Under the pieces are notes generated by a model that worked only from the letters and a program-made list of their open reading frames with translations, was not told the DNA's origin and ran no database searches. Source: Aurelia coerulea (lineage: Eukaryota; Cnidaria; Scyphozoa; Semaeostomeae; Ulmaridae). From it: a stretch of 64,000 nucleotides of DNA. Positions 20,820 to 31,513 of the stretch are shown here, piece after piece; the first letter of the stretch is position 1, and each line of letters opens with the position of its first letter. Made by a program: the position numbers and the translations under genes. Where the stretch lies: positions 5,463,501 through 5,527,500 of the forward strand of contig CM076947.1 of assembly GCA_039566865.1 (NCBI GenBank). The letters run 5' to 3'.

Positions 20820-22076
20820 GATGGCCAGGATGCAAGTGATAGAAGTTTTGAATTTCAAGACGAAGCTCTTTCTGCAGGTTTAGACTATGTGGGTCCTATT
20901 GAAGAGAATGAGACAAATTCAGATGAACCAAATTCAGACATTGCAATAAATGAGTTGATTAGAGCAACAATCGGACTCCTGTTTCTATGGCAAGCTACTT
21001 ACCATGTTTCGGACAATGCACTGGAGAAATTATTGTCATTAATACATCAGTTTCTTCTCATTTTAAATTCTGTGTTGGGTATTGATGCTTTTGAAACTAT
21101 TATTTCAGTGTTTCCTAGCAGCCTGTTCAGAGCAAGGCAGCTCTGCTCCATTAACATTGAAACCTTTGACAGATATGTCTCATGTCCCAAATGCCACTCG
21201 CTGTATACGTATGATGAAGCACAGTCAAGAGGTCCAGATGGAGCTCCTGTTACAAAGACATGCTCATTTGTGAATTTCCCCAATCATCCACAATGTAAAT
21301 GGCGTGGCAAATGTGGAACAGATCTAATGGAAACAGGAAGTAGTATGGATGGTAAACAGAAATTTGTTCACCCATTTAAGATATACTGTCATCAAAAAAT
21401 TTGTCAGAGTCTAGAGATTCTATTGAAACGTCCAGGATTTAGAGAGATGTTGGTAAAAGAGAGACCAACACATGGTGAAGAGTTCTTGGCAGACATTTAT
21501 GATGGTGAATTGTTGAAGAACTTTGCTGATAAGCATGGTCAACCTTTTTTTGTGGATACAAGGAATTTGGCTTTTATGTTAAACATTGATTGGTTCCAGC
21601 CACACAAATACAGGGACCATTCACTTGGAGTGGTTTATCTCTCCATTCTTAACCTTCCACGTGAAGTGAAATACAAGTTTGAGAATGTGTTAGTTGTTGG
21701 AATTTTACCTGGACCAAAAGAGCCAAAGCTAAACGTAAACACATACTTGCAGCCTATTGTTGATGAACTGCTCGAGTTTTGGAATGGCAAAATTATCAAT
21801 GAAGATGGCAATGATGTTTTGTACCATGGTGCTCTTGTATGCTTGTCCAGTGATATTCCTGCAACACGCAAATGTGTTGGATTCACAAGTTTTAATGCTT
21901 TCAAAGGTAAAGTGTGTACAGTCCCGGCCAACAGTTTAAGAACAAATTTTGGTCCTAAATTTGCTGGTGAAGTGAGATCCAATGCTAGTTCTGCCAACTT
22001 TATTCTTTTGGAGGTGGATCAGGCCAGTTTTCCATGTGGATTCCTTTATTATTACATCATAGCAAAATGGTGCTAA

Positions 22077-23361
22077 ATTTCAAACAACATCAAAAGTTGG
22101 AATCTACCTGGAAAGTTGACCTGGAGACATCCAAGACACTAAAACTGGTAAAGGATTAGGACTGGATTAATTGCACCAAAAATATTATATACAAGCAAAA
22201 TGTTAACAGAAAAGTAACATATCTGTAAATAGTTCTACAATGCAATTCGGGCGTTTTCCTAAATATTAAGTCATGAATTTTTAAATTCGGTCCAGTGTAC
22301 GATTTACCTTGGCCTGTATCCTGCCAAAAATGGACAGTGTTTTTGTCTCACCAGCCCGAGTAAGGTGCATAATGTGCTGGGATACGGGTATGTGCCACCC
22401 ATATTGGTGGGTGTTGTGGTCCTTTTTCTGTAGATTTTTCTTAAACATGACTGAAATTCGCAAAAATATCATTAAAATGGGTAGTTTTCCGCGAAAATTT
22501 GCCATAACAGTGGGTGTGAAGGCAAGTTTTGGTAATAAGAAGAGTGTAGCTTTCTTTTGTTATAATTTTTTTATTAATTCATATTTTTTCAGGATATTCC
22601 ATTGGTACCCCCAAACAACATTCCCGTATCGGAGGTGACTTTCAACCAGCACATGGTTAACCTCACATAGCTTAGATTGTTGAAGAATGTTTTTAAGTTT
22701 TTTCAATTCACTTTTTACTTTACCTTTAAATGATTCGAAGTGTCCCTTCCAAACCTTTCTGAAAACCGGGTGTCAGACCACAGTCCATTCACAGATCATG
22801 TACCCCCCCCCCCGCGGGGGCTTACCGGTAGCACCGACTGGAGGATTGACCGATGTTAGAACAATATTTTATTTGCACAAAGGCGTTTTTCACGCATCAC
22901 AAAGAAACATATGGCATGTTGTTTGTTTTTATGAGACTGCTCTAAAATTTCCAAGCACCTTTCGCATCATGAGCAACAGCTTCAAGAAAGGTAACTTCCT
23001 GAAATCCTCTGCGGAGGCTACTGTTAGTGGTTGTATTGCGTCAGGTTTGCATATCTGTGGAAAACCTCGGAATCCGCAGATACCCGACGTAAGGAAAACA
23101 TGGGAATCTCGGTTAAAAAGAATTTTTGGATAACAACGGGTAACCTCGGATTCCATTGGAACCCTACACATGAAACGACCGAGAAACTCAGCAACTGAAT
23201 TCCATCGGATAACTCATGGTATATCGAGGTATCCACCAAATAAATTCCACATGAAAACAACATGTTTTTTCCTGTGAAACCCAGTGCTTGAAAATAACAA
23301 ATGGCAACGTTGTGGTGTAAGTATGAAGTCTCATAATAAGCTAAACATCTTTATTATTAGC
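22077..23361. other. Spacer with degraded repeat pieces
   Basis: No gene is recognised. A GGGATACGGGTATGTGCCACC segment near 22379 and a poly-C run at 22803-22814 followed by GCGGGGGC recall the ends of the MITE in the CACTA intron and other G/C-run elements, but no complete element can be delimited. Confidence 0.35.
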
Positions 23362-23610
23362 TTAGCTACAAAATGAGACCAGGCCAAAGCTCAGCAAAAC
23401 ACTAGACAAAACTGAAAATTGCCAAACTTTTGACACCCTAAAGTGCCCTGTCTGCGATTCCTGCCCCTGCCGCATCATGGAGCCTCTGTCTACACTTCTC
23501 ATCATCCTTTGCCGATTTGCAGCAATGGCCTTGTCTGTTCTTGGCAAGTCTGTCATCTCTGGATGGTCAACTGAAGTGACGAAGTCAGAGTCTTTTTTTA
23601 CAACATAACT
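23362..23610 (-). pseudogene. Rep-like HUH endonuclease relic, copy 2, downstream part
   Basis: The minus-strand frame begins at the junction with the foldback element, in the codons for SYVVKKDSDFVTS. That is the YxxxK-type motif III region of Rep proteins, followed by DHPEM and a PRTDKAIAANRQRM stretch. It pairs with the upstream part at 25328-25632, from which the 1.7-kb element separates it. The corresponding segment of copy 1 (near 42.3 kb) reads NYVIEEDSEFVTSENHPD, so the two are clearly homologous. No helicase motif is seen before the frame ends at 23362. Confidence 0.6.
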
Positions 23611-23939
23611 GGCCAGGTCTATAACGCGGACCACGCGAACCCCACGGACCTTCCCGAGAATCATGACTTTCCGGTCTGCGAAATCAAGGTCCGCGTTTTA
23701 GAATTTTTCTATAGGCTAACATTCTAAAACGCGGACCTGCATCTCGTGGACTTTTTAACAGGTCCGCGAAATCAAGGTCCGCGTTTTAGAATTTTACTAT
23801 AGGCCGAAATTCTAAAACGCGGACCTTTATCTCGCGGACTTTTTACCAAATTTTTAAACTTAGCCTTTCTGTCAAAATCTCATTGAAAATCGAACCATTA
23901 GGCAAGAAATAGGATCTTGAGAACCATCACCAGTATCCC

Positions 23940-24171
23940 TGGACTTGCTCCAAGTCTCGCTCTTGATCAATGAATACGGGAGGGGAAAGGAGGAACAAGG
24001 GGAGGACACGGGGAAAGGAAGAGAGAAAGAAAGGGAAGGAGAGAAGGGAGGGAAGGGAATGCTCTCGTTCCCCTTTCTCTTCCCTTTCTTTCTTCCTTCC
24101 CCGTGTCCTCCCCCTTTCCTCCTTTCCCTTGCTATATTTATTGATCAATAGCGAGACTTGGAGCAAGTCCA
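23940..24171. mobile_element. Nested 232-bp palindromic element with 9-bp target duplication
   Basis: Almost the whole element is one inverted repeat, TGGACTTGCTCCAAGTCTCG at the left against CGAGACTTGGAGCAAGTCCA at the right. The arms continue through TTGATCAAT and a purine-rich run (GGAGGACACGGGGAAAGGAA) opposite a pyrimidine-rich run. CAGTATCCC flanks it at 23931-23939 and 24172-24180. The intact right arm of the surrounding foldback element shows the uninterrupted site (CCAGTATCCCTCG in reverse), which proves the insertion. The open frames inside are chance translations of the purine tract. Confidence 0.9.
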
Positions 24172-24180
24172 CAGTATCCC

Positions 24181-24930
24181 TCGTAGTTTTTACTGTAGTT
24201 TTAGGCCCAATGGCAAGATATGTTTCGATCAAAAAGGTTGTCGGAGGATAGTTGCTTGATAGTCGGAGGATTAATATCTCCAAACACAAGATAAATGTTC
24301 TCAAAACTCTGATAAACTTACAAAATTTTTTTGCATTGCGAATATAGATCCACTTTTTCCAAAACGTAACTGTCCCTGTCGTGCTTTGACTTTCCTTATA
24401 CTGATGTCATATTTTCTAGCAGAAGGAAATTATATTGGTCCTTCGAAGTGTGGGATCGCGTTCTAGATCTTTTCTTTTGGACAAAATTCTAAAGCGAGCG
24501 TCTTATTTGACCCAAGATTTTGCAATAGACAAAGAAATGCCCTTTTTATTTTCAGGAAGTGCCCTTTTAGCTTAGTCAAATAGTGCCCTTCTAGTGTAGT
24601 GCCCCCGCCCCTAGTTTGAGATGCTTCCTACGTCCTTGTAAAAGATTCATGTCTACATGTTTTCCAATCTGACCTGTAAGAAGAAAAAGAAGCAAAAGGC
24701 AACCTACCTACTTACGGAAAGTGAGATAGTTAACTTTTTAGGCCTACTCGGTTGCAAAAGGGCAAGGCCATTCCATAGGTAAATTGTTTCTTCTTTCACA
24801 ATGCTACGGTGGGAGGCATTTAGTATGCACGGTTCCTAGAGAACTGAAGCCATCAATCTTGCCATAAAAAAGATTAATGAGTGTAGCGTTACGAAGGCGA
24901 GAACTGGCTTCCACGTATTTTTTGTGTGTA
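24181..24930. other. Inner arm and centre of the foldback element
   Basis: The left arm resumes after the nested insert (TTTTTACTGTAGTTTTAGGC and a GGAGGATTAATATCTCCAAA segment, matched in reverse at 25000-25090) and fades near 24330. From there to about 24930 the sequence is unpaired and has no gene. Confidence 0.5.
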
Positions 24931-25327
24931 AGAAAGCGCTCATTAGAAAGCTTGTCAGAGGTTGACAGAGTTTTGAGAATATTTGTCTTGTGTTTGGAGA
25001 TATTAATCCTCCAACTATCAAACAACAATCCTCCGACAACCATTGATCGAAACATATCTTGCTGTTGGGCCTAAAACTACAGTAAAAACTTCGAGGGATA
25101 CTGGTGATGGTTCTCAAGATCCTATTTCTTGCATAATGGTTCGATTTTGAATGAGATTTTGATAGAAAGGCTAAGTTTAAAAATTTGGTAAAAAGTCCGC
25201 GAAATCAAGGTCCGCTGTTTAGAATCTCGACCTATAGTTAAATTCTAAAACGAGGACCTTGATTTCGCGGACCGGAAAGTCATGATTCTCGGGAAGGTCC
25301 GTGGGGTCCGCGTTGTAGGCCTGGCCC

Positions 25328-25632
25328 AACATAACTGTATGCAGTGAAATAATTGTTGCGTGATTCCTCTTCGTCATTATTAAAGTTGACATTTATGCTG
25401 TACCGATTGAAAATCTCCATTCACACTCTCAACCAACGACACTTGCTGAAAAGCTTCACAGCCATATGGTAATTAAAACCCCCATTCTTATGCCGTTCAA
25501 TTTAAGCTACCCACATTCAAATGCTGATATTCCTTGCTGCAAAACATTTGACCACAACATCTGCAAAACTTTGATGACTTGGAAACTTGTCTGAGTCAGC
25601 TTGACTGTACTCGAGGAGATAGATGGTGCACT
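25328..25632 (-). pseudogene. Rep-like HUH endonuclease relic, copy 2, upstream part
   Basis: Read from 25632 leftward in one frame this stretch shows IYLLEYSQAD (HUH motif I, at about 25590-25630), then NYHMAVKL (the His-x-His motif II, 25451-25474), RWLRV and INVNFNNDEEESRNNYFTAY, which runs into motif III at the foldback junction. Three in-frame stops lie between motifs I and III. The set and spacing match the Rep endonuclease domain that nicks DNA for rolling-circle replication in CRESS-type viruses and in Rep-encoding eukaryotic elements. I cannot tell an endogenised virus gene from a transposon gene. It is dead as it stands. Confidence 0.6.
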
Positions 25633-25658
25633 GTGGTGAACTTGCTACCATTTTGAAG

Positions 25659-26051
25659 TCAAACTGTTGAATTTTCAAATTTCCCGCCCTCACTCAAGTG
25701 CAACAATGTTTGTCTCATTTTCATAGAGCCAGTGGTTCCAAAGCTATGACTTAAATGGTATTTATTCCTTATGCTGCTTCCATTGGCCTTGGATGGATAG
25801 CCATCCCCATGCAAATTAAACGGTACCAATTTTGCCCCCAGAGCTTCCAGAGGAGCCTTGGCTGCAGCATATGACGTCTTCTTCTGCAGTAAGGGATGAT
25901 CTTTGATGATGGCCATGTTTCCGTTAACGGTAGATTCAAGCGCGGAGACCGCATAATGCGTTCTCACGAGCCACTCACAATTCTTGATTGATGTGCGCTT
26001 GAAAATTTTCTCCTCTGTTGGCACCTCCTCTGCTGGTCCATATGGCCGCAA
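25659..26051 (-). CDS. Hypothetical protein upstream of the Rep-like relic
   Basis: A 130-codon frame, whose first codon may not be the true start, ends just upstream of the Rep-like motif I on the same strand. It is Lys/Ser-rich with no domain I recognise (segments SIKNCEWLVRTHYAVSALES and LEALGAKLVPFNLHGDGYPS). It may be an unrelated remnant, or the N-terminal region of the same Rep-like protein in another frame. No independent support exists. Confidence 0.3.
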   Translation of the reverse strand: MRPYGPAEEVPTEEKIFKRTSIKNCEWLVRTHYAVSALESTVNGNMAIIKDHPLLQKKTSYAAAKAPLEALGAKLVPFNLHGDGYPSKANGSSIRNKYHLSHSFGTTGSMKMRQTLLHLSEGGKFENSTV

Positions 26052-26635
26052 GAAATTTTTGGGAAAGTGGTAAAAGAACCTATTTTTTCCTTTTGTGGCG
26101 TTGAAGACATGCTAAAAGAGAGAAAACCTAAAACACGGACTTGCAAATGCCACAGACATGTCAGTGATGGCCGCGTTTTAGACCTGGCCTTTGTTGTACC
26201 TTGGTTTTAAAATATCTGCATATGTGCGTGGTTTTTTTTTGTCGATGTGTCATTTGGTGTTGTGGATTCATCTCGAGGATTCTGTTGCTTTCTTTGTGGG
26301 TATGGCTTTGGTTTGACTCTTTCTTACTTCAGTCTTCGTTTTCTTTGGTTCTTGGTTGCTGTATTTGTCTTAACCCATTTAATCCCAGGACAAGAAATAA
26401 TGCGAGAAATGATTTGATATTATGAATATAATATCCAAACTAGGCCTTTTCTATGAAACAACAAACTTTTTTAGGTTTCAGCAACGGTTCTCAAAATGAC
26501 AATGATGTTCCCAATGGGAACAATGGGAAGTTACATAAAATATTCCAAAAGTAAAAACGGTCTATTTCTACGAAAGAACTGAGCAATTGATTAGCTCACA
26601 AGTCATTGAAGTCAATGTTTCTACCAAGGATTTCT
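26052..26635. other. Spacer, no gene seen
   Basis: No gene is recognised. CGCGTTTTAGACCTGGCC at 26171-26188 resembles the terminus of the foldback element (CCTGGCC preceded by a CGCG palindrome), which suggests a solo end of a related element. Confidence 0.4.
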
Positions 26636-26997
26636 TCAGGTGTGAAAACCATTGAAACAAACTGCATTTTGGTGCAAAAGAACATCACACAGGGAGCACT
26701 TCATTCTTGTATTTTTCTTGCAAAAAAACAGCGGCCTTGCTTTTCAGCTGGCTCAGGAATGTGGTCTTCAGTGAGACGTCTTGGCAGTACACTGGCCCTA
26801 CGTTTTCCAGGACGAGAGGGGGTGTAAAGTGTGGTTTCTGATACAGCCATTTGTACCACTGATCTGAGAAACTCCAGTTGACTTATTTTGTTGTGACCAA
26901 GGGCAACATATGCTCTAAAAGCGGCAACTTGCAAAAGGCGGAGGCAATTTATCAATGGCATCCAGTACCATTTCTTTCCTCCAATACAGGGCTTCAT
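26636..26997 (-). pseudogene. piggyBac transposase C-terminal relic
   Basis: The minus-strand frame contains CIGGKKWYWMPLINCLRLLQ, NKISQLEFLRSVVQMAV and PGKRRASVLPRR, which correspond to the end of the piggyBac catalytic domain (GGKKWYWPLF...ISHLEFRR). After a one-base shift near 26715 the family's Cys-rich finger follows: CKKNTRMKCSLCDVLLH and then CFNGFHT and a stop at 26636-26638. Only about 120 residues survive, without the catalytic Asp residues. It is a different subfamily from the copy at 60.5 kb, to judge by the tail. Confidence 0.75.
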
Positions 26998-28990
26998 CTT
27001 TTAAATACATAACAGGCACCGAGAATGAATTTCCAGCTAGTTGCAGCACCTCCGCCTTTATTTCCTAAGATAAAATTGTGCGAATATGAATTGACTGTTG
27101 CGCACTATCCTAACGTATAGCCAGTTCATGCCTGCATGTGTCAATTTATCTTAAAGCTTGAAGTTTTTTGCATATATATTAGTGCATTGAATTAGGTTTT
27201 AGTGGAGCAACTAGGAGTGTGGTAGGACCGAAAAAAGATCAGCACACAAGTTTTTGTTTGGTTTCATTTCATTGACGGGTAAAGATGATAAAATTTAGTT
27301 GTATAAACATTTTGTTATTGTTTCAATGGATTTCACTTATTTTTCTCACTGTATAACATCAACTGAGTTCTTGTTCTTGTTTCTGAGTTGAGATTTTGAG
27401 TTCCTGAACGTTCTTGTTCAATCTACCATTTAAAGTTCTATCAAGTCAAAGTTTCGCTGAGTTTCGTTTATGTGTGTCAACATTTCGCCCACTAGAACAT
27501 TTTCTGATCTTCAATCAACTGACAAATTGCAGGTTGGTTGTACATTTTGAAATTCATGTTAAAGGCTAACGTTTCACCTAAAAAAAAACTGCCTCAATCC
27601 CCAATAGATCATTCTCTCCAAAGATCTATTCTGTGACTCTTTTGTAGAATGACTGATAAGTTTATTCGGTCAATGAGTTATGTAGTTACATTACATGATT
27701 AATGTTCCTCCCTCTTAAATTCATGGGAACCCAATATTTAGGACATGTCTCTGCATTTTAATCCTTGAAGGTAAGCGAAGCTTTGCATTCACCCTATTCA
27801 ATGATGATTTCATGAGATTTTGACTTTGCTCCATGTGAAGAGAGTTTCCACAACATTACCAATTCATCAACAAACAGCCAGTCAAAAATATTTTAATTAC
27901 TGCCTTAAAATTCCATTTGAAGCATGAAATTCTTTCCAGTAGAAGGTAACAGAGTAGACTACTGGTTGTAAAATTCTCAAGACTCTGACATTACTGACCG
28001 GTACATTTTGCAGCCACTGAACATGCCCCATATCGGCCATTTTGGTGTATGGGCTACATTCAAAAGGCAAAATCACTGACTAGCAAGTGGATTCAATTAA
28101 AAATATTCCGTCTATGCAAACTTCAACTGGTATGCATTAAGAAGTGACAAAGCAATTTGGAATTATTCATACCAAAATTTGTAAAATATTTTTCAAATCT
28201 GCTAAAATTGCACAAACATACCAGTTTGTGCCATTTTGATACCTAATTTTTTTTCAAGTGGAAGCTCATGGAATTTTTTGTTTATTTTATTCTGACTTCT
28301 AACAGTATGATAGCACAAGAGTATCATTTATAGTTAATTTGTTTTTGCCGTTTTAACAGGAAAATTCATGCAAGTTCCTTCCAAAGTGGCTTAATTCAGA
28401 ATTTTTCATTATCATGGCAGGATTTTGACAAGCACCTGCACAAGGTTGTGAGCTGCGACTTCCCTTTTTTTTATTTTTGCCGATGATATGCTGCATCCGA
28501 AATGATTTTCACTCAACAGAATTTGTTACAGAGTCCTGTAATTGAAATTAAAAATCATTGAAAGTGTCACTTCAGCTTTGATCGAGCTGTCATCAAAAAC
28601 TTCAACCAGCCATAGAAAATTAACCGTTCAAGTTATGAAGCTGAAATTTGAAATTCAACCTTGTCTTTAGGTAACAATTACATGAAAAAAATTTGAGGGC
28701 GTTTCTCGAACATGACTTGACATGCCTTTGTTCAAATTATATGGAATGACCCAACTTATATACGAGTTACTTTTGACTTTCCATATAGATGTTATGACAC
28801 TACATACAATCTTTATTGACTATCACATCCCAACCTTAACCCCAGAATGGGGGCAATGCTATAACGTAGACAAGACCAAGTAAAATCTCCCACAAAGATG
28901 CAGTAACCTAATCTGTGAAATTTGTACTCCAAATTGATATTTCCTATTGAAAAGTCGACTCTATGTAACATTTGCACGAACTATTATTCT
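26998..28990. other. AT-rich spacer, no gene seen
   Basis: About 2 kb with no gene, repeat array or inverted-repeat element that I can delimit. It forms the left flank of the large satellite block. Confidence 0.45.
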
Positions 28991-31513
28991 AGTACCTACG
29001 CTACTTAGTTCAATGGAAATAAATAAAAATGCAGAAAGTGTGAAGATGCTTGGGTTCTTGGGTTCTTGGGTTGACAACATAAAATGCCTATACAATGATT
29101 ATGGACTGTTATAGTACCTACGCTACTTAGTTCAATGGAAAAAAATAAAAATGCAGAAATTGTGAAGATGCTTGGGTTCTCGGGTTCTCAACATAAAATG
29201 CCTATACAATGATTATTGACTGTTATAGTACCTACCCTACTTAGTTCAATGGAAAGAAATAAAAATGCAGAAATTGTGAAGATGCTTGGGTTCTTGGGTT
29301 CTTGGGTTGACAACATAAAATGCCTATACAATGATTATGGACTGTTATAGTACCTACGCTACTTAGTTCAATGGAAAGAAATAAAAATGTAGAAATTGTG
29401 AAGATGCTTGGGTTCTTGGGTTCTTGGGTTGACAGTATAAAATGCCTATACAATGATTATGGACTGTTATAGTACCTACGCTACTTAGTTCAATGGAGAT
29501 AAATAAAAATGCAGAAATTGTGAAGATGCTTGGGTTCTCGGGTTCTTGGGTTGACAACATAAAATGCCTATACAAAGATTATGGACTGTTATAGTACCTA
29601 CGCTACTTAGTTCAATGGAAATAAATAAAAATGCAGAAAGTGTGAAGATGCTTGGGTTCTTGGGTTCTTGGGTTGACAGTATAAAATGCCTATACAATGA
29701 TTATTGACTGTTAAAGTACCTTCGCTACTTAGTTCAATGGAAAGAAATCAAAATGTAGAAATTGTGAAGATGCTTGGGTTCTCGGGTTCTTGGGTTGACA
29801 GTATAAAATGCCTATACAATGATTATTGACTTTTAAAGTACCTACGCTACTTAGTTCAATGGAAAGAAATAAAAATGCAGAAATTGTGCAGATGCTTGGG
29901 TTCTCGGGTTGACAGTATAAAAGGCCTATACAATGATTATTGACTGTTAAAGTACCTACGCTACTTAGTTCAATGGAAAGAAATCAAAGTGCAGAAATTG
30001 TGGAGATGCTTGGGTTCTCGGGTTCTTGGGTTGACAGTATAAAATGCCTATACAATGATTATTGACTGTTATAGTACCTACCCTACTTAGTTCAATGGAA
30101 AGAAATAAAAATGTAGAAATTGTGAAGATGCTTGGGTTCTCGGGTTCTTGGGTTGACAACATAAAATGCCTATACAATGATTATGGACTGTTATAGTACC
30201 TACGCTACTTAGTTCAATGGAAAGAAATAAAAATGTAGAAATTGTGCAGATGCTTGGGTTCTCGGGTTGACAGTATAAAATGCCTATACAATGATTATTG
30301 ACTGTTAAAGTACCTTCGCTACTTAGTTCAATGGAAAGAAATCAAAATGTAGAAATTGTGAAGATGCTTGGGTTCTCGGGTTCTTGGGTTGACAGTATAA
30401 AATGCCTATACAATGATTATTGACTTTTAAAGTACCTACGCTACTTAGTTCAATGGAAAGAAATAAAAATGCAGAAATTGTGCAGATGCTTGGGTTCTCG
30501 GGTTGACAGTATAAAATGCCTATACAATGATTATTGACTGTTAAAGTACCTACGCTACTTAGTTCAATGGAAAGAAATCAAAGTGCAGAAATTGTGGAGA
30601 TGCTTGGGTTCTCGGGTTCTTGGGTTGACAGTATAAAATGCCTATACAATGATTATTGACTGTTATAGTACCTACCCTACTTAGTTCAATGGAAAGAAAT
30701 AAAAATGTAGAAATTGTGAAGATGCTTGGGTTCTCGGGTTCTTGGGTTGACAACATAAAATGCCTATACAAAGATTATGGACTGTTATAGTACCTACGCT
30801 ACTTAGTTCAATGGAAAGAAATAAAAGTGCAGAAATTGTGGAGATGCTTGGGTTCTCGGGTTCTTGGGTTGACAACATAAAATGCCTATACAATGATTAT
30901 GGACTGTTATAGTACCTACGCTACTTAGTTCAATGGAAAGAAATAAAAATGTAGAAATTGTGAAGATGCTTGGGTTCTCGGGTTCTCGGGTTGACAGTAT
31001 AAAATGCCTATACAATGATTATTGACTGTTAAAGTACCTTCGCTACTTAGTTCAATGGAAAGAAATCAAAATGTAGAAATTGTGAAGATGCTTGGGTTCT
31101 CGGGTTCTTGGGTTGACAGTATAAAATGCCTATACAATGATTATTGACTGTTAAAGTACCTACGCTACTTAGTTCAATGGAAAGAAATAAAAATGCAGAA
31201 ATTGTGCAGATGCTTGGGTTCTCGGGTTGACAGTATAAAATGCCTATACAATGATTATTGACTGTTAAAGTACCTACGCTACTTAGTTCAATGGAAATAA
31301 ATCAAAGTGCAGAAATTGTGAAGATGCTTGGGTTCTCGGGTTCTTGGGTTGACAGTATAAAATGCCTATACAATGATTATTGACTGTTATAGTACCTACC
31401 CTACTTAGTTCAATGGAAAGAAATAAAAATGTAGAAATTGTGAAGATGCTTGGGTTCTCGGGTTCTTCGGTTGACAACATAAAATGCCTATACAATGATT
31501 ATGGACTGTTATA
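28991..31513. repeat. 122-bp satellite, block 1 (about 21 units)
   Basis: Units start with AGTACCTACGCTACTTAGTT and run through CAATGGAAAGAAATAAAAAT, GCAGAAATTGTGAAGATGCT, a short inner repeat of TTGGGTTC, and TTGACA...AAAATGCCTATACAATG. Full units are 122 bp. Units of about 114 bp lack one TTGGGTTC step. Variant types recur in order: the stretch around 29701 repeats at 30295, a shift of 594 bp (five units). The 70-residue minus-strand frames in nearly every unit are a by-product of the repeat. Confidence 0.97.

Larger units (their letters stand above)
18761..22076 (+). pseudogene. CACTA/EnSpm (Transposase_21-type) transposase, three exons, 3'-truncated
   Basis: Exon 1 (18761-18989) starts MEGPNRRNQRYCDHCNRWV, a small Cys/His finger. 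Exon 2 (20014-20117) encodes an acidic stretch and exon 3 (20820-22076) the core. Donors are GTAGGT and GTATGC and acceptors are TTTGTAG and TTTTACAG. Codon phase is kept across both introns. Exon 3 has a Cys cluster (SCPKCHSLYTYDEA, then TCSFVNFPNHPQCKWRGKCG) and the Transposase_21 core: MLNIDWFQPHKYRDHSLGVV, YLSILNLPREVKYKFENVLV, VGILPGPKEPKLNVNTYLQP and LSSDIPATRKCVGFTSFNAF. Candidate catalytic Asp residues are those of NIDWF and SSDIP. The protein then runs into unrelated sequence (QASFPCGF...AKWC stop), so the last catalytic acid and C-terminus are lost. Confidence 0.82.
23611..25327. mobile_element. Foldback (Mutator-like) element with 9-bp target duplication
   Basis: The element has long inverted arms. 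The left arm runs from 23611 to about 24330 (including a later insert) and the right arm from about 24930 to 25327. The arms read outward as GGCCAGGTCTATAACGCGGA and, on the reverse strand at the other end, GGGCCAGGCCTACAACGCGG. They share internal GGTCCGCG...AATTCTAAAACG palindromes. AACATAACT at 23602-23610 recurs at 25328-25336. Nine-base duplications and long arms fit Mutator-like foldback elements. The 600-bp centre has no gene. It disrupts a Rep-like frame. Confidence 0.88.

Noticed and set aside
23927..24304. Charged frames rich in Arg, Glu and Lys
   Set aside because: These are translations of the purine-rich arms of a palindromic element, present in several frames on both strands.
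28991..31513. CRISPR-like regular spacing
   Set aside because: The spacers between conserved parts are themselves repeats, the unit is 122 bp, and the genome is eukaryotic. It is a satellite.
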